Shown: positions 17,559 to 26,472, counted from the stretch's first letter. The stretch: DNA of 64,000 nucleotides from Methylocystis sp. (GCA_020252485.1 JADCCX010000097.1:20711-84710), one strand, 5' to 3'. Translations and numbers: made by a program. The notes: a model not told the origin generated them from the letters alone.

Positions 17559-19637
17559 ATGAAGGTGATCGGCGTCGATGTCGGGGGGACTTTCACCGAT
17601 CTGATCTGTTGCGACGTCACGACGGGCGACCTGATGGTCCACAAGGTTTCGACCACGCCGCAAGACCCCTCGGTGGGTGTAATGGCCGGCATCCGCGAGC
17701 TTTGCGAGCTCAACAATATCGCCTCGTCTGACATTGAATATGTTCTCCATGGCACGACGACAGCCACCAACGCCGTGCTTGAGCACAAGGGCGCCCGGAC
17801 CGGGATGATCACCAACGACGGGTTCCGCGACATCATCCACATCGCCCGCCACCAGCGCGCCGAGCACTATTCGATCATGCAGGAGCTGCCCTGGCAGGAT
17901 CGGCCGCTGGTCCGCCGGCGGCACCGCAAAACGGTGGCAGGGCGCCTGGCGCCGCCCACCGGACAGGAGCTTGTTCCCCTCGATGAGGCAGGGGTGCGCG
18001 AGGCAGCGGAAGCGCTCAAGATCGAGGGGGTTGAGTCGGTCGCCATTTGCTTCCTTTTCTCCTATCTCGACCCACGGCACGAACGGCGCGCGCGGGAGAT
18101 CGTGTCCGAAGTGATGCCTGACGCCTTTGTGACGACGTCCGCAGAGGTTTCACCTCAGTTCCGCGAGTTTGAACGGTTCACGACGGCGTCGATATCGGCT
18201 TTTGTCGGGCCGAAGGTTCGTTCGTACATTAAGCGCCTGGATGCTGCCTTGAAGGCGGGCGGTGTCCAGGGTGAATTGCGGGTCATGGCCTCCAACGGAG
18301 GCGTTGCAACTGCGGGAATGGTTGCGGACAAGCCCGCCCTCACGCTTCTATCGGGCCTTGCTGCCGGCGTCCTGGGCGGCGCCTGGGTCGGGCGCCAGCT
18401 TGCGAAGGATCGATTGATCACGTTCGATGTCGGCGGCACCAGTGCGGATATCGGCATTATTGTCGATGGAGCCGTTGCGGAAACCGACGCGCGCTCGACC
18501 ACGATTGCGGGATTTCCGCTGCTGTTGCCCATGCTCGACGTCCATACCATCGGCGCAGGCGGTGGTTCGATCGCCTATGTGGACCGGGGTGGAGCCTTCC
18601 GTGTCGGCCCGCAAAGCGCCGGCGCCTCTCCTGGCCCGGCGGCCTACGGCAGGGGGGGCGCCGAGCCGACCGTCACTGACGCCAATCTCGTGCTGGGCCG
18701 CCTCGATCCCAACGATTTCCTGGGCGGAGGAATGCGACTTGATTTGAATGCCGCCCGGAAAGCGGTGCAGGAGCTGGCGAACCGGCTTGGCCTCGGCCTC
18801 AACGAAACCGCTGAGGGAATTCTCACTATTCTGAACTCGAACATGGCAAACGCCATCCGCTCGCGTACAGTGCAGAAGGGTATCGACCCCCGTGGCTTCG
18901 CACTCGTGGCAATGGGGGGCGCCGGACCGCTGCACGGAGTCGAGGTTGCCGCCATGATTGGCGTGCCGGAAGTCATTGTGCCGCCCTATCCCGGCATCAC
19001 CTCCGCGATGGGTCTCTTGACCACGGACCTCAAGTACGACCTCACGCGAACCCAGTTCCAGACCTCCGACGCGATTGATGTTGACCGGCTCAACCGTGAA
19101 TTCTTGGACATGGAGGCAGAGCTGCGCAAGCGCCTCGCCGCGGATAACGTGCGGCCGGAGGCCATGAGCTTCAAGCGCATGGGAGAGCTGCGTTATGTCG
19201 GGCAGGGCTACGAGTTGAAGATCGCCATCCCCGAAGGCGTTCTCACCCGGGATCGGATGGCGGGTGTGTGGGCCGGTTTCCATGCGGCGCACGCTGCAGA
19301 GTATGGCCACGCCTTCGAGGCCAGCACGATCGAACTCGTCAATGTCCGGGTCTCCGGTATCGGGCAGATGCCTAACCTCGAAGCAGCCGCCCGCCCCGCG
19401 GGTGGAAGCCTCGAAGCGGCGAAACTTCGGATGATCGAATGCGTCTTCCGTGCAGGGGACTCCCTGCGGAGCTTGAAGACAAGCGTCTACAGGCGCAGCG
19501 CACTTCCGGCAGACGTGCCGATCCAGGGGCCTGCGATTTTTCTTCAGAAGGACAGCACCACGGTGGTCCCCCCGGATTGGACCGCCCGGGTTCACGCAAC
19601 GGGCAGCATCCTTATTCGTGTCGGAGGTGAGAAATGA
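17559..19637 (+). CDS. hyuA: ATP-dependent hydantoinase/oxoprolinase subunit A
   Basis: 692 residues from ATG 17559, preceded by TTGGAGG at 17548-17554. An upstream in-frame ATG at 17409 lacks a ribosome site and adds non-homologous residues. The N-terminal nucleotide-binding fold begins MKVIGVDVGGTFTDL, followed by HGTTTATNAVLEHKGA and, in the second half, ITFDVGGTSADIG, as in HyuA, N-methylhydantoinase A and 5-oxoprolinase. ATP phosphorylates the substrate for ring opening together with HyuB, which starts four bases before this stop. The gene is divergent from the carbamoylase across about 290 bases that must hold both promoters. Confidence 0.93.
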   Translation: MKVIGVDVGGTFTDLICCDVTTGDLMVHKVSTTPQDPSVGVMAGIRELCELNNIASSDIEYVLHGTTTATNAVLEHKGARTGMITNDGFRDIIHIARHQRAEHYSIMQELPWQDRPLVRRRHRKTVAGRLAPPTGQELVPLDEAGVREAAEALKIEGVESVAICFLFSYLDPRHERRAREIVSEVMPDAFVTTSAEVSPQFREFERFTTASISAFVGPKVRSYIKRLDAALKAGGVQGELRVMASNGGVATAGMVADKPALTLLSGLAAGVLGGAWVGRQLAKDRLITFDVGGTSADIGIIVDGAVAETDARSTTIAGFPLLLPMLDVHTIGAGGGSIAYVDRGGAFRVGPQSAGASPGPAAYGRGGAEPTVTDANLVLGRLDPNDFLGGGMRLDLNAARKAVQELANRLGLGLNETAEGILTILNSNMANAIRSRTVQKGIDPRGFALVAMGGAGPLHGVEVAAMIGVPEVIVPPYPGITSAMGLLTTDLKYDLTRTQFQTSDAIDVDRLNREFLDMEAELRKRLAADNVRPEAMSFKRMGELRYVGQGYELKIAIPEGVLTRDRMAGVWAGFHAAHAAEYGHAFEASTIELVNVRVSGIGQMPNLEAAARPAGGSLEAAKLRMIECVFRAGDSLRSLKTSVYRRSALPADVPIQGPAIFLQKDSTTVVPPDWTARVHATGSILIRVGGEK

Positions 19638-21427
19638 AAAGCGCCGCGATAGTCCTTGCCCCCGCGCCTGCCAACCGGGTCGATCCCGTCACCGGAGCGG
19701 TGATCCAGGGAGCGCTCGAGAGCATCGCGATCGAGATGGGCCATAAGCTGATGCGGATGAGCTATTCATCGATCATCCGCGAAAGCGAAGATTTCGGCGC
19801 CGCGATCACCGACGCGGAAGGCAGGCAGCTTTGCGAATGCAAGATGTCGACGCCGCTGCAGTCGGGCCCAATTCCAGGGTACGTCCGGAACATCGTCGCG
19901 ACAATGAAGGCGCGCGGCGCCCCAATCCGGCCTGGCGACGTGATCATGCACAACGATCCTTACGGTGGCGCGAGCCACGGACCCGACGTAGGTTTTTGCG
20001 TGCCTGTCTTTCTAGACGAGACCCTCATTGGCTTCTCGGTCACCACGGCGCACCATCTCGACATCGGAGCGCTCACACCAGGATCCTGCGGCATCGTCGA
20101 TGCTGTCGACACCTATGCGGAAGGCCTCCAGTTCAAGGCGATTAAGGTCTATGACCAGGGACGACGCATCGAAGAGGTCTGGCAAATCCTCAACGACAAC
20201 ATCCGTGCGCCCCATCTTGTGGTCGGCGACATGGAGGCACAGGTCAAGGCGGCCCGGATCGGAGCCGAGCGGTATGTTGAACTGGTACGCAAACACGGGT
20301 TGGACACCGTCACCGCCGCCTATGAAGACCTGATGGATTATTCCGAGCGGCTGATGCGGGCTGCGATCTCCGCCTTGCCGGACGGCGACTATACGGCCAC
20401 AACTTACATCGACGGCTATCTCGACAGCAGCGATCCAAGCCGGCGGGAGCTGCCGATCACCGCAACGCTGCAAGTTCGCGGCGACGAATTGACAGTGGAC
20501 TTGACGGGGACAGCCCGTCAGCTGGATGACAAGCCCATCAACATGCCTCTGGTGGGCACGGTGGACTGCGCAATCTGGCTGACTGTCAGGTCGATCCTCC
20601 TTGACAGTGCTGTCTACGGCCATATCCCACAGAATTCGGGGCTTACCCGTCCGATCCGGATTGTGGCGCCGCGCGGGACGATGGTGAACCCTATCTTCCC
20701 GGCGCCGGTCATCGCGCGGTTCTGCCCGGGCAATGCCTTGGCCGACACGGTGATGAAGGCCATCGCACAGGCAGTTCCGACGCAGGTCTCGGCGGGCATT
20801 GGGAACCTTCGCGTGATCGCCTTTTCGGGCCTCAACGAGGGCCGGCATTGGGTCCATATGGAGATACTCGAGGGCAGCTACGGCGGCCGGCATGGGGCCG
20901 ACGGCATGGACGCTGTCGACACGCTCTATGCAAATACGCGCAACAATCCGATCGAAGATGTCGAGTCCCACCTGCCGATCAGAGTGGAGCGCTACGAGCT
21001 GCGGGAGAATGCAATGGCTGCCGGCCGGTGGCGCGGCGGCATCGGCACCGTTCGTGAGTTCCGCATGCTCGTCGACGGCGGGTTCTCAGTCGAGGGCGAC
21101 GGCCATCGCTTCAAGCCTTGGGGCTTCGACGGTGGAAACGAGGGGCATGTGAGCCGTTTGCAGCTCATTGGTGTCGACGATACATCAACGGACCTCGTTT
21201 CCAAGGTGCCATATCATCGCATCAAGCAGGGCGAGCGGTTGTGTTCTCTTGGTCCATGCGGCGGCGGTTACGGAGATCCCCTCGAACGTTCGCCAGGCGC
21301 TGTGCTCGACGATGTGCTGGATGAATTAATCACCCCGGAGATCGCTTTCGCGGAATACGGTGTCGCGGTGACAAACGGCAGCGTCGATCAACTGGCGACC
21401 GAGGCAGAGCGCTCCAGACGCAAGTGA
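19634..21427 (+). CDS. hyuB: ATP-dependent hydantoinase/oxoprolinase subunit B
   Basis: 597 residues, HyuB family. Landmarks: MRMSYSSIIRESEDFGAAI near 37-55, VIMHNDPYGGASHGPD (metal ligand region) near 103-118, and VTTAHHLDIG near 137. The four-base overlap with hyuA implies a stoichiometric complex. The pair hydrolyses cyclic amides such as N-methylhydantoin, hydantoin or 5-oxoproline with ATP. Having both this and the ATP-independent hydantoinase in one block is notable. It converges with the solute-binding-like gene. Confidence 0.93.
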   Translation: MKSAAIVLAPAPANRVDPVTGAVIQGALESIAIEMGHKLMRMSYSSIIRESEDFGAAITDAEGRQLCECKMSTPLQSGPIPGYVRNIVATMKARGAPIRPGDVIMHNDPYGGASHGPDVGFCVPVFLDETLIGFSVTTAHHLDIGALTPGSCGIVDAVDTYAEGLQFKAIKVYDQGRRIEEVWQILNDNIRAPHLVVGDMEAQVKAARIGAERYVELVRKHGLDTVTAAYEDLMDYSERLMRAAISALPDGDYTATTYIDGYLDSSDPSRRELPITATLQVRGDELTVDLTGTARQLDDKPINMPLVGTVDCAIWLTVRSILLDSAVYGHIPQNSGLTRPIRIVAPRGTMVNPIFPAPVIARFCPGNALADTVMKAIAQAVPTQVSAGIGNLRVIAFSGLNEGRHWVHMEILEGSYGGRHGADGMDAVDTLYANTRNNPIEDVESHLPIRVERYELRENAMAAGRWRGGIGTVREFRMLVDGGFSVEGDGHRFKPWGFDGGNEGHVSRLQLIGVDDTSTDLVSKVPYHRIKQGERLCSLGPCGGGYGDPLERSPGAVLDDVLDELITPEIAFAEYGVAVTNGSVDQLATEAERSRRK

Positions 21428-21600
21428 CCGTATCGGCGGGGAATGGCGGTTGACGCATGGGCGAGGTTGGCGCCTTCTCCCGGTCTTTTCGGGAGTGCAT
21501 GGTCGTTTCGTGCTTGCATTTCGCATATCGAGTTCGAAGCAAGCATCCGGCGGGCGTCGTTGCTTGAGGGCGCGGGGTTCACCGGCGGAGGCAGGAGGCG

Positions 21601-22773
21601 TCAGGGTGTGACGAACTCGCGCCACCGCCGCATCAGATAATTGTGCTCGTCCATGAAGGTGTTCCAGACCCGCACCCGCGACATGCGCTCGCGGTGGGAG
21701 CCTCCCGCGCGCCGGTGCCCGATGGGCACAGCCGGCCGCCCTGTCGGATCGGGCAAATGGCAGGCTGCAGGCTCGCCACCGTACCAGTAGCCCCATTCCT
21801 CATTGGTAAGGTGCTGGCGCACCTGATCGGGGAATGTGGCGTAATAGCCTTGACGGGACAGGCAGGCCGCTGGCCAGCCAGCATGCCACCAGTTCAAGTA
21901 AGCATAGGCTGCGTCCAGCACGTGGCCGGTCGCCGCTGATGAAATGCAGAGATCGAGATGCCATCCACGCATCCCCTCGATCGGGTCGGACATGATGACC
22001 GGGAGGCCCTTGCGCTGCAGCAGGACGTAGCCGGGATAGAACATGCTTTGCACCAGCACCCCGCGCTGCATCAGCATGGCGGCTTCCTGATAGTTCCTCC
22101 AGGTGCGGCGGAGCCGACCGAGCCGCTTGAGCCGGACGAGAAGGTCTGCGACGAGATCGATCTCGTCGATGGTGAGGTTGCCAACATTGGCGAAGGTGAT
22201 GCGTTCATGCGCTTCCGTCGCCAGGGAGGCCTCGATCATGCCGAGGACCGGGTCCGACAGAATCGCGGTTCGCGCCGCCCATCGACGGTCGAACAGCCAG
22301 CTCCAGCTTTGTGGCTCGTCCGGGTCGATATATTTGTAGATGTCCGCATGGAACGCAAAGCTGTCGACGCCATGAAGACTTGGCAGCATGGCGATCCGGT
22401 TGGTTGCGGCAGGTCCCAATGTGCCATTTGGCTGTACGAACAGCTTGTCGAAGATGGCGCCGTTTCCGCCGCGGTCACCAATCTTCGTGCGGGCGGCCAC
22501 CGCGATCTCGCGCCCGCCGACGATGCGATCCAGCTCGATCGCCTGAATGCCCCGCGCAGTCCACATCAGATCGCCAGTATGCCACTGGTGATAGACATCA
22601 AAGCTGTCAGGTCGGCTGACCACGCGCTGCAAGCCGTCGATGCTGTCGCTGAGCTCGAAGTCGATTGCAAAGGGGAGTTCGGCGCATGCGCGCTGCTGAA
22701 CAGGTTCGGGCAGAATCTCGCTGCGACCCATCACCCGCAAGACTGTCCCCGGGGAACCCGCGCCGCTGCTCAT
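21601..22773 (-). CDS. PotD/PotF-like solute-binding protein lacking a signal peptide
   Basis: 390 residues from ATG 22773, one base after the GntR stop (TGAGATG), so translation is probably coupled. The body resembles type 2 extracellular binding proteins of the spermidine/putrescine class: LRVMGRSEILPEPV, FDVYHQWHTGD, IEGMRGWHLDLCIS, and a C-terminal NYLMRRWREF. The N-terminus MSSGAGSPGTVLRVMG contains no hydrophobic or lipoprotein signal, and the longer in-frame extension lies inside GntR and is not signal-like. No matching permease or ATPase is adjacent. Inference: a cytoplasmic ligand-binding protein, possibly a sensor partner of the regulator. Export by an unseen route is the alternative. 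Confidence 0.7.
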   Translation of the reverse strand: MSSGAGSPGTVLRVMGRSEILPEPVQQRACAELPFAIDFELSDSIDGLQRVVSRPDSFDVYHQWHTGDLMWTARGIQAIELDRIVGGREIAVAARTKIGDRGGNGAIFDKLFVQPNGTLGPAATNRIAMLPSLHGVDSFAFHADIYKYIDPDEPQSWSWLFDRRWAARTAILSDPVLGMIEASLATEAHERITFANVGNLTIDEIDLVADLLVRLKRLGRLRRTWRNYQEAAMLMQRGVLVQSMFYPGYVLLQRKGLPVIMSDPIEGMRGWHLDLCISSAATGHVLDAAYAYLNWWHAGWPAACLSRQGYYATFPDQVRQHLTNEEWGYWYGGEPAACHLPDPTGRPAVPIGHRRAGGSHRERMSRVRVWNTFMDEHNYLMRRWREFVTP

Positions 22774-22774
22774 C

Positions 22775-23758
22775 TCAATAGATCCGTGTAAGGTAGGGGG
22801 CCAATTCCGGCGCGTCGAATATCGAAAGAACCTTAAGCCGCGAGATGGATCGTTCGTGGTCAGCGTCGAGATGGAAGCGAAGCGCTGCTTCCGTGCCGCC
22901 ACGGTCTCCGATGAGCATGTGGTCATAGACCAGGCGGTGCTCCGCCAGGACGGCTGCCGCATCATGGACGCCGATATGCGCCGCAAACAGCCGGTTGACG
23001 ATGCCTGAGAACTGCACGGTCTTGACCATGTCGTTCAGCAATCGGTTGGGCGAAGCGTTCACGCATGCGCCATGCAGCGCGTACTCGATGGCTTCCATCT
23101 GTTCCGGAGAAAGCGCCACACCGTCATTCAGCGCAGCACGCGCCGTCTCCCGCATCGCCAACAGGTCGACCCGCGGGATCTGACCGATGGCGCCAGCCAC
23201 CGCAAGAGGCTCAAGCTGGCGACGCATTTCCTGGCCCTCGTTCAGCATCCGCGCGCTGAGGGGGCCTGCAATCCAGTGCGATTGGCGGTCCTTGCGAATC
23301 ATACGTCGGCCATGCAGACGCGATAGAACTTCCCGGGCGACAGACCGGCCGACGTCGAAATGACGGCCGAGTTCAGTCTCGGAAATCATGAAGGTTCCAA
23401 ATGGAGTGCAGTTAAGGATGTCGGTCTCGACACTCTCCAGAATGCGCTCCCAACTTGGCGCAACCAGTGCTTCGTCGCGGGTCTGGTTGAGATCGAAGCC
23501 GACATCAAGTTCGTGAAGGTTACGCCGGAGAGGGGTAGTGGCGCCTTCGCCGCACACCATGTAACCATGTCCGTCGATCGGCTCGATCAGGCCCCGATCC
23601 TCGAGCTCCTTGAGCGCTCGCGTGACCGGTGGTCGACTGACGTTCAGGCGTTTGGCAAGCGCGCTCGCCATGAGCTGGGTGCCGGCGGGCAGGCGGCCTT
23701 CCGCGATGCTCAACGCCAGCACATCTTCCACAATTTTAAAATACGGTCGATGTTTCAC
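22775..23758 (-). CDS. GntR-family regulator with two winged-helix domains
   Basis: 327 residues, longer than typical GntR/FadR proteins (about 230-250). Residues about 5-72 are a GntR winged helix (LMASALAKRLNVSRPPVTRA). Residues about 100-167 look like a second one (TFMISETELGRHFDVGRSVA, then REVLSRLHGRRMIRK). The remainder (168-310) is an FCD-like helical effector domain. It ends one base before the coupled binding-protein-like gene. Inference: a regulator of the cyclic amide block. The duplicated DNA-binding unit suggests recognition of a compound operator. Confidence 0.85.
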   Translation of the reverse strand: MKHRPYFKIVEDVLALSIAEGRLPAGTQLMASALAKRLNVSRPPVTRALKELEDRGLIEPIDGHGYMVCGEGATTPLRRNLHELDVGFDLNQTRDEALVAPSWERILESVETDILNCTPFGTFMISETELGRHFDVGRSVAREVLSRLHGRRMIRKDRQSHWIAGPLSARMLNEGQEMRRQLEPLAVAGAIGQIPRVDLLAMRETARAALNDGVALSPEQMEAIEYALHGACVNASPNRLLNDMVKTVQFSGIVNRLFAAHIGVHDAAAVLAEHRLVYDHMLIGDRGGTEAALRFHLDADHERSISRLKVLSIFDAPELAPYLTRIY

Positions 23759-23919
23759 GCCGCGTCTCCTACAACTGGAACGGCACGCGCGCTAGATTAG
23801 AAGAGGCTCGACTAACCTGAACGTCGGAAACTGCATGGTCTTCGCATAAACATGGCCTGAGAGCCGGAGAAAACTGGGCCAAGCCGAGTGAACCGCCCCC
23901 GGTTTGCCGGCAACTGTAT

Positions 23920-24857
23920 TCAGATCGGCCCCTGAGGTGTGTATCTCTGACCGGAGGCGATCATGGCATTGAGGGTGACGAGCAGCTTGCGTGCGGTGGC
24001 TATGTTGGCTGCCTTTGGGCGCTTTCCCGCACCTTCCAGGCGTTTCCGGAACCCGCGGAAGTTGCTTGACGCCCGTGATGCGTGGAGGCCGGCAAGGTAG
24101 AGGATCGTCCGAACAACAGGCCGGCCGCCTTCGATGGCGCGGGGTCCCGACCTCGTTCCGCTATCGCGGGCGACGGGCGCAAGACCTGCAAGGGCGGCGA
24201 TGGCTCGCCGGTTGACGCGCCCGAGTTCGGGGAGTTCCAAGATCAAGGCAGCAGCCACAATCGGGCCGACACCCGGCGCCGATTGCAGGATGTCGTTGAC
24301 CTCGGCCAGTTCCTGATCGGCCATCACGAGCCTGACCATCTCCTTCTCAATCTTCGCAATGCGCTGCTCAAGCACGGCGATCAGAGATCGGATGTCAGCG
24401 CGCACGTCAGGGGCGGCCGTTTGCTTCAGGCGGGTGTCTTCCTGCTTCCGCAGGTCAACAAGTTGACGTCTTCGCACGGTTTGTGCCTGCAAGGCTCGTC
24501 GTGATTGTGCCAGTGGCTCGGTTTGCGGCGGATTCAGCCGGGCACCGAGTTCAGCCAGCATCCGCGCATCGACCTGATCGGTCTTGCCGATAACGCCCAT
24601 GGCGCGAGCGAAGTCCCTGTCCTGACGGGGATTGACGCGGCTGAAGCGCACCTCCGCTTCTTCCAGTGCTTCTCGGAGGATACGGTCATATCCGCCGCTG
24701 GCCTCGAATATGACCCAGGCACCCTCCTTCGCACATGCGCGAGCGAAGACTTTCGTACCTTTCGGGGTATTGTCTATCCGGCATGGCTTTCGTTCTGGGT
24801 GTGGATATCAAGCCAGCCTTTGGCCACATCGACACCAATGAAGGTCTGTTGCATCAT
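23920..24857 (-). pseudogene. IS110-family transposase disrupted by a frameshift
   Basis: Starts at ATG 24857 with MMQQTFIGVDVAKGWLDI (first catalytic Asp) but hits TAG after the residues NESHAG. The rest continues in another frame as DNTPKGTKVF, EASGGYDR (Glu), KTDQVDAR (Asp) and, from about 24300 to the end, the C-terminal Transposase_20 domain (SAPGVGPIVAAALIL; catalytic Ser in RDSGTRSGPR), ending TPQGPI. IS110 transposases do not use programmed frameshifting as a rule, so this is probably an inactivating one-base indel near 24780. The 938-base span would encode about 312 residues. Sequence 24858-25030 upstream is the non-coding end where IS110 elements carry their bridge RNA. Confidence 0.82.
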
Positions 24858-25032
24858 GGCTCCTGCTCCTGTCCTGCGGGGTCTGCGCGAACAGCCCCAA
24901 TCAACTGTTCAGGATGACGATGGAAGATGCGGCTGGTCCCTATTCCGGCAAACGGGATTTTCGCCCAGGAGGCTTGCGGGATGCCAGCCGCAGATCTTCA
25001 ATAGCCCATCTCGCTTAGACAGGAGGTTAGTC

Positions 25033-25055
25033 AGGGTTACTGGGCAACCCTTTTT
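25033..25055 (+). terminator. Intrinsic terminator at the outer edge of the IS110 end
   Basis: Stem AGGGTT (25033-25038), loop ACTGGGC, stem AACCCT with the run TTTTT (25051-25055). It is oriented for plus-strand transcripts, but no plus-strand gene ends just upstream. It lies about 80 bases before parD and may shield the toxin-antitoxin operon from read-through. Confidence 0.6.
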
Positions 25056-25134
25056 AGAGAAAGAACAAAACAAGAATTCGCTTGCTGTCAGGTAGGATAT
25101 TATGCCACTCTATAAGGGAGCAAGGAGCCCCGCC

Positions 25135-25425
25135 ATGCAAAACGCTGAAAAGATTAGTATCACCATGACCCCGGAGATGATGCAGGTCATCCGCGCCAGC
25201 GTGGCCTCGGGCGAATACGCCTCGACCAGCGAAGCGATGCGGGATGCGGTCCGAATCTGGCAGCGTGACCGCCAGGAACACAGCGAACGCCTGGAGGCGA
25301 TCCGTCAGCGGGTGAAGGCGTCGGTCGATGACCCTCGGCCTTCGGTCGGGGCGAGCGAGGTCAAGAAGCGGTTGCAGGCCCTTCACGCGGAAACCGTGAA
25401 GGGTCATGGCCGTGAAGGTCTATAA
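25135..25425 (+). CDS. parD: ParD-family ribbon-helix-helix antitoxin
   Basis: 96 residues from ATG 25135, preceded by AAGGAG at 25122-25127; an upstream ATG at 25102 lacks a ribosome site. The N-terminal ribbon-helix-helix (KISITMTPEMMQVIRASVAS, then STSEAMRDAVRIW) binds operator DNA as a dimer, and the charged C-terminus (VGASEVKKRLQALHAE) should wrap the toxin. It overlaps parE by 20 bases, securing antitoxin-first translation. Expected to autorepress the operon with ParE. A TATTAT-like -10 box lies near 25097-25102. Confidence 0.92.
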   Translation: MQNAEKISITMTPEMMQVIRASVASGEYASTSEAMRDAVRIWQRDRQEHSERLEAIRQRVKASVDDPRPSVGASEVKKRLQALHAETVKGHGREGL

Positions 25426-25720
25426 GGTCACCTATCGGGAAGCCGCCGTCGCTGACATTCTGGACGTGTATCGCTGGGTCTATGAGGTCAGCCTTGATCC
25501 GGTGACGGCCGAGCGGTTTACGGCGCGCCTGGAGGCTGCCTGTGAGCGGATCGGTAATGTCCCACTGGGTGGACGGCCAAGGGATGATCTTTTGCCGGGA
25601 TTGCGCACGGTTCCCTTTGAGAAGCGGGCGGTGATTGCGTATCTGGTGGAGGCGGAGGCCGTCGTGATCACCAATGTGTTTTATGGTGGGCGAGACTACG
25701 AAGCCCTTTATCGGGAATGA
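25406..25720 (+). CDS. parE: ParE/RelE-superfamily toxin
   Basis: 104 residues, standard for ParE. Begins MAVKVYKVTYREAAVADILD, has the core PLGGRPRDDLLPGLRTVPF and ends VVITNVFYGGRDYEALYRE. ParE toxins poison DNA gyrase; RelE members cleave mRNA. The lack of a clear RelE catalytic set and the ParD partner favour ParE. The overlap with parD and the absence of truncation indicate an intact module, placed among mobile debris where such modules stabilise acquired DNA. Confidence 0.9.
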   Translation: MAVKVYKVTYREAAVADILDVYRWVYEVSLDPVTAERFTARLEAACERIGNVPLGGRPRDDLLPGLRTVPFEKRAVIAYLVEAEAVVITNVFYGGRDYEALYRE

Positions 25721-25754
25721 CTTTTAGAAAAAAGACAGGGCTGGGGCATAGGCT

Positions 25755-26010
25755 ATGGAACGATTTATCGATGAGCTGAAGACGCTGATCATGGCGTCTG
25801 CCTGTGGATGGCTCGGCTGTTGGCAACCAGAGCTTGTTAGCCGCATTGCTGCAACAGGACCCAGCAATCACGGAGACAGCCCTTCAAGAGGCAAAAGAGC
25901 TGGTGATTGCAGAGGTTGAGCTGGCCAAGGGCCGGGGCATGGGTGGCTCGGTGTACCGCGTTGTCGATACCGATGACGAGGACAGCGAAACACTCAGTCA
26001 AAAGCGTTGA
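25755..26010 (+). pseudogene. Decayed fragment resembling a winged-helix tail of an R-M subunit
   Basis: A frame from ATG 25755 reads MERFIDELKTLIMASA and then must shift by one base near 25803 to continue as DGSAVGNQSLLAALLQQDP and ELAKGRGMGGSVYRV, ending with TGA at 26010. The second part is open from ATG 25804 (68 residues). The GN..L..LL and KGRGxGGSVxR patterns recall the C-terminal winged helix found in many type I modification subunits and related DNA-binding proteins. The assignment rests on these short patterns only. It could alternatively be a small intact gene of unknown role. The remainder up to 26168 holds no gene. Confidence 0.4.
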
Positions 26011-26168
26011 ACAGCCCTGCCATACCCGGGCAAGTTCACCCGCCATCAAAAGCGGCTGTGATGCTGCGGGGAATGCGGCATGGCGAAAGGGCTGCCGGCG
26101 CATCATGGTAAACCGGTCCTTAACCGAAAGCGGCTAGTCTCCACCCATCTGCGGAGGAGAGCCAGTTC

Positions 26169-26471
26169 ATGGGCGCGTTTATCGAATTTCTGACGGGGCG
26201 GAAAAACAAGCTGCTGCGGGACATGCTCGCAGCTTCCGTGGTGGTGGCCTTGATCTGCGTGGCTGCCGTCACCTCTATCAATGCGGCGGTAACGACGTTC
26301 ACGGCCAGCCGCCAACCGATGCCGCCTCGTATCGCCTATGGCCAGGGCGGTGCTGGCTACGGGCCGGTCACAACCATCATGCGGTCCGTCCTCGACGACG
26401 CAACCCTGACCGGTTCGATCGGCGGCCACCGCATCGTGCTTGATCCCTGCACGGGCAAGGAAAAGAAATAG
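26169..26471 (+). CDS. Small single-pass membrane protein of unknown function
   Basis: 100 residues; GGAGGA ends about ten bases before ATG 26169. A positively charged start (MGAFIEFLTGRKNKLLRD) is followed by one hydrophobic helix (residues about 20-42, AASVVVALICVAAVTSINAA) and a polar tail ending DPCTGKEKK. The layout recalls Flp-type pilin-like or small envelope proteins, but the Flp glutamate-tyrosine motif is absent. It is followed by the convergent hydrolase gene with one base between the stops. Confidence 0.6.
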   Translation: MGAFIEFLTGRKNKLLRDMLAASVVVALICVAAVTSINAAVTTFTASRQPMPPRIAYGQGGAGYGPVTTIMRSVLDDATLTGSIGGHRIVLDPCTGKEKK

Positions 26472-26472
26472 G

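Noticed and set aside
21477..21495. CTCCCG...CGGGAG hairpin between hyuB and the binding-protein gene as a terminator
   Set aside because: Only six pairs and no T-run on either strand.
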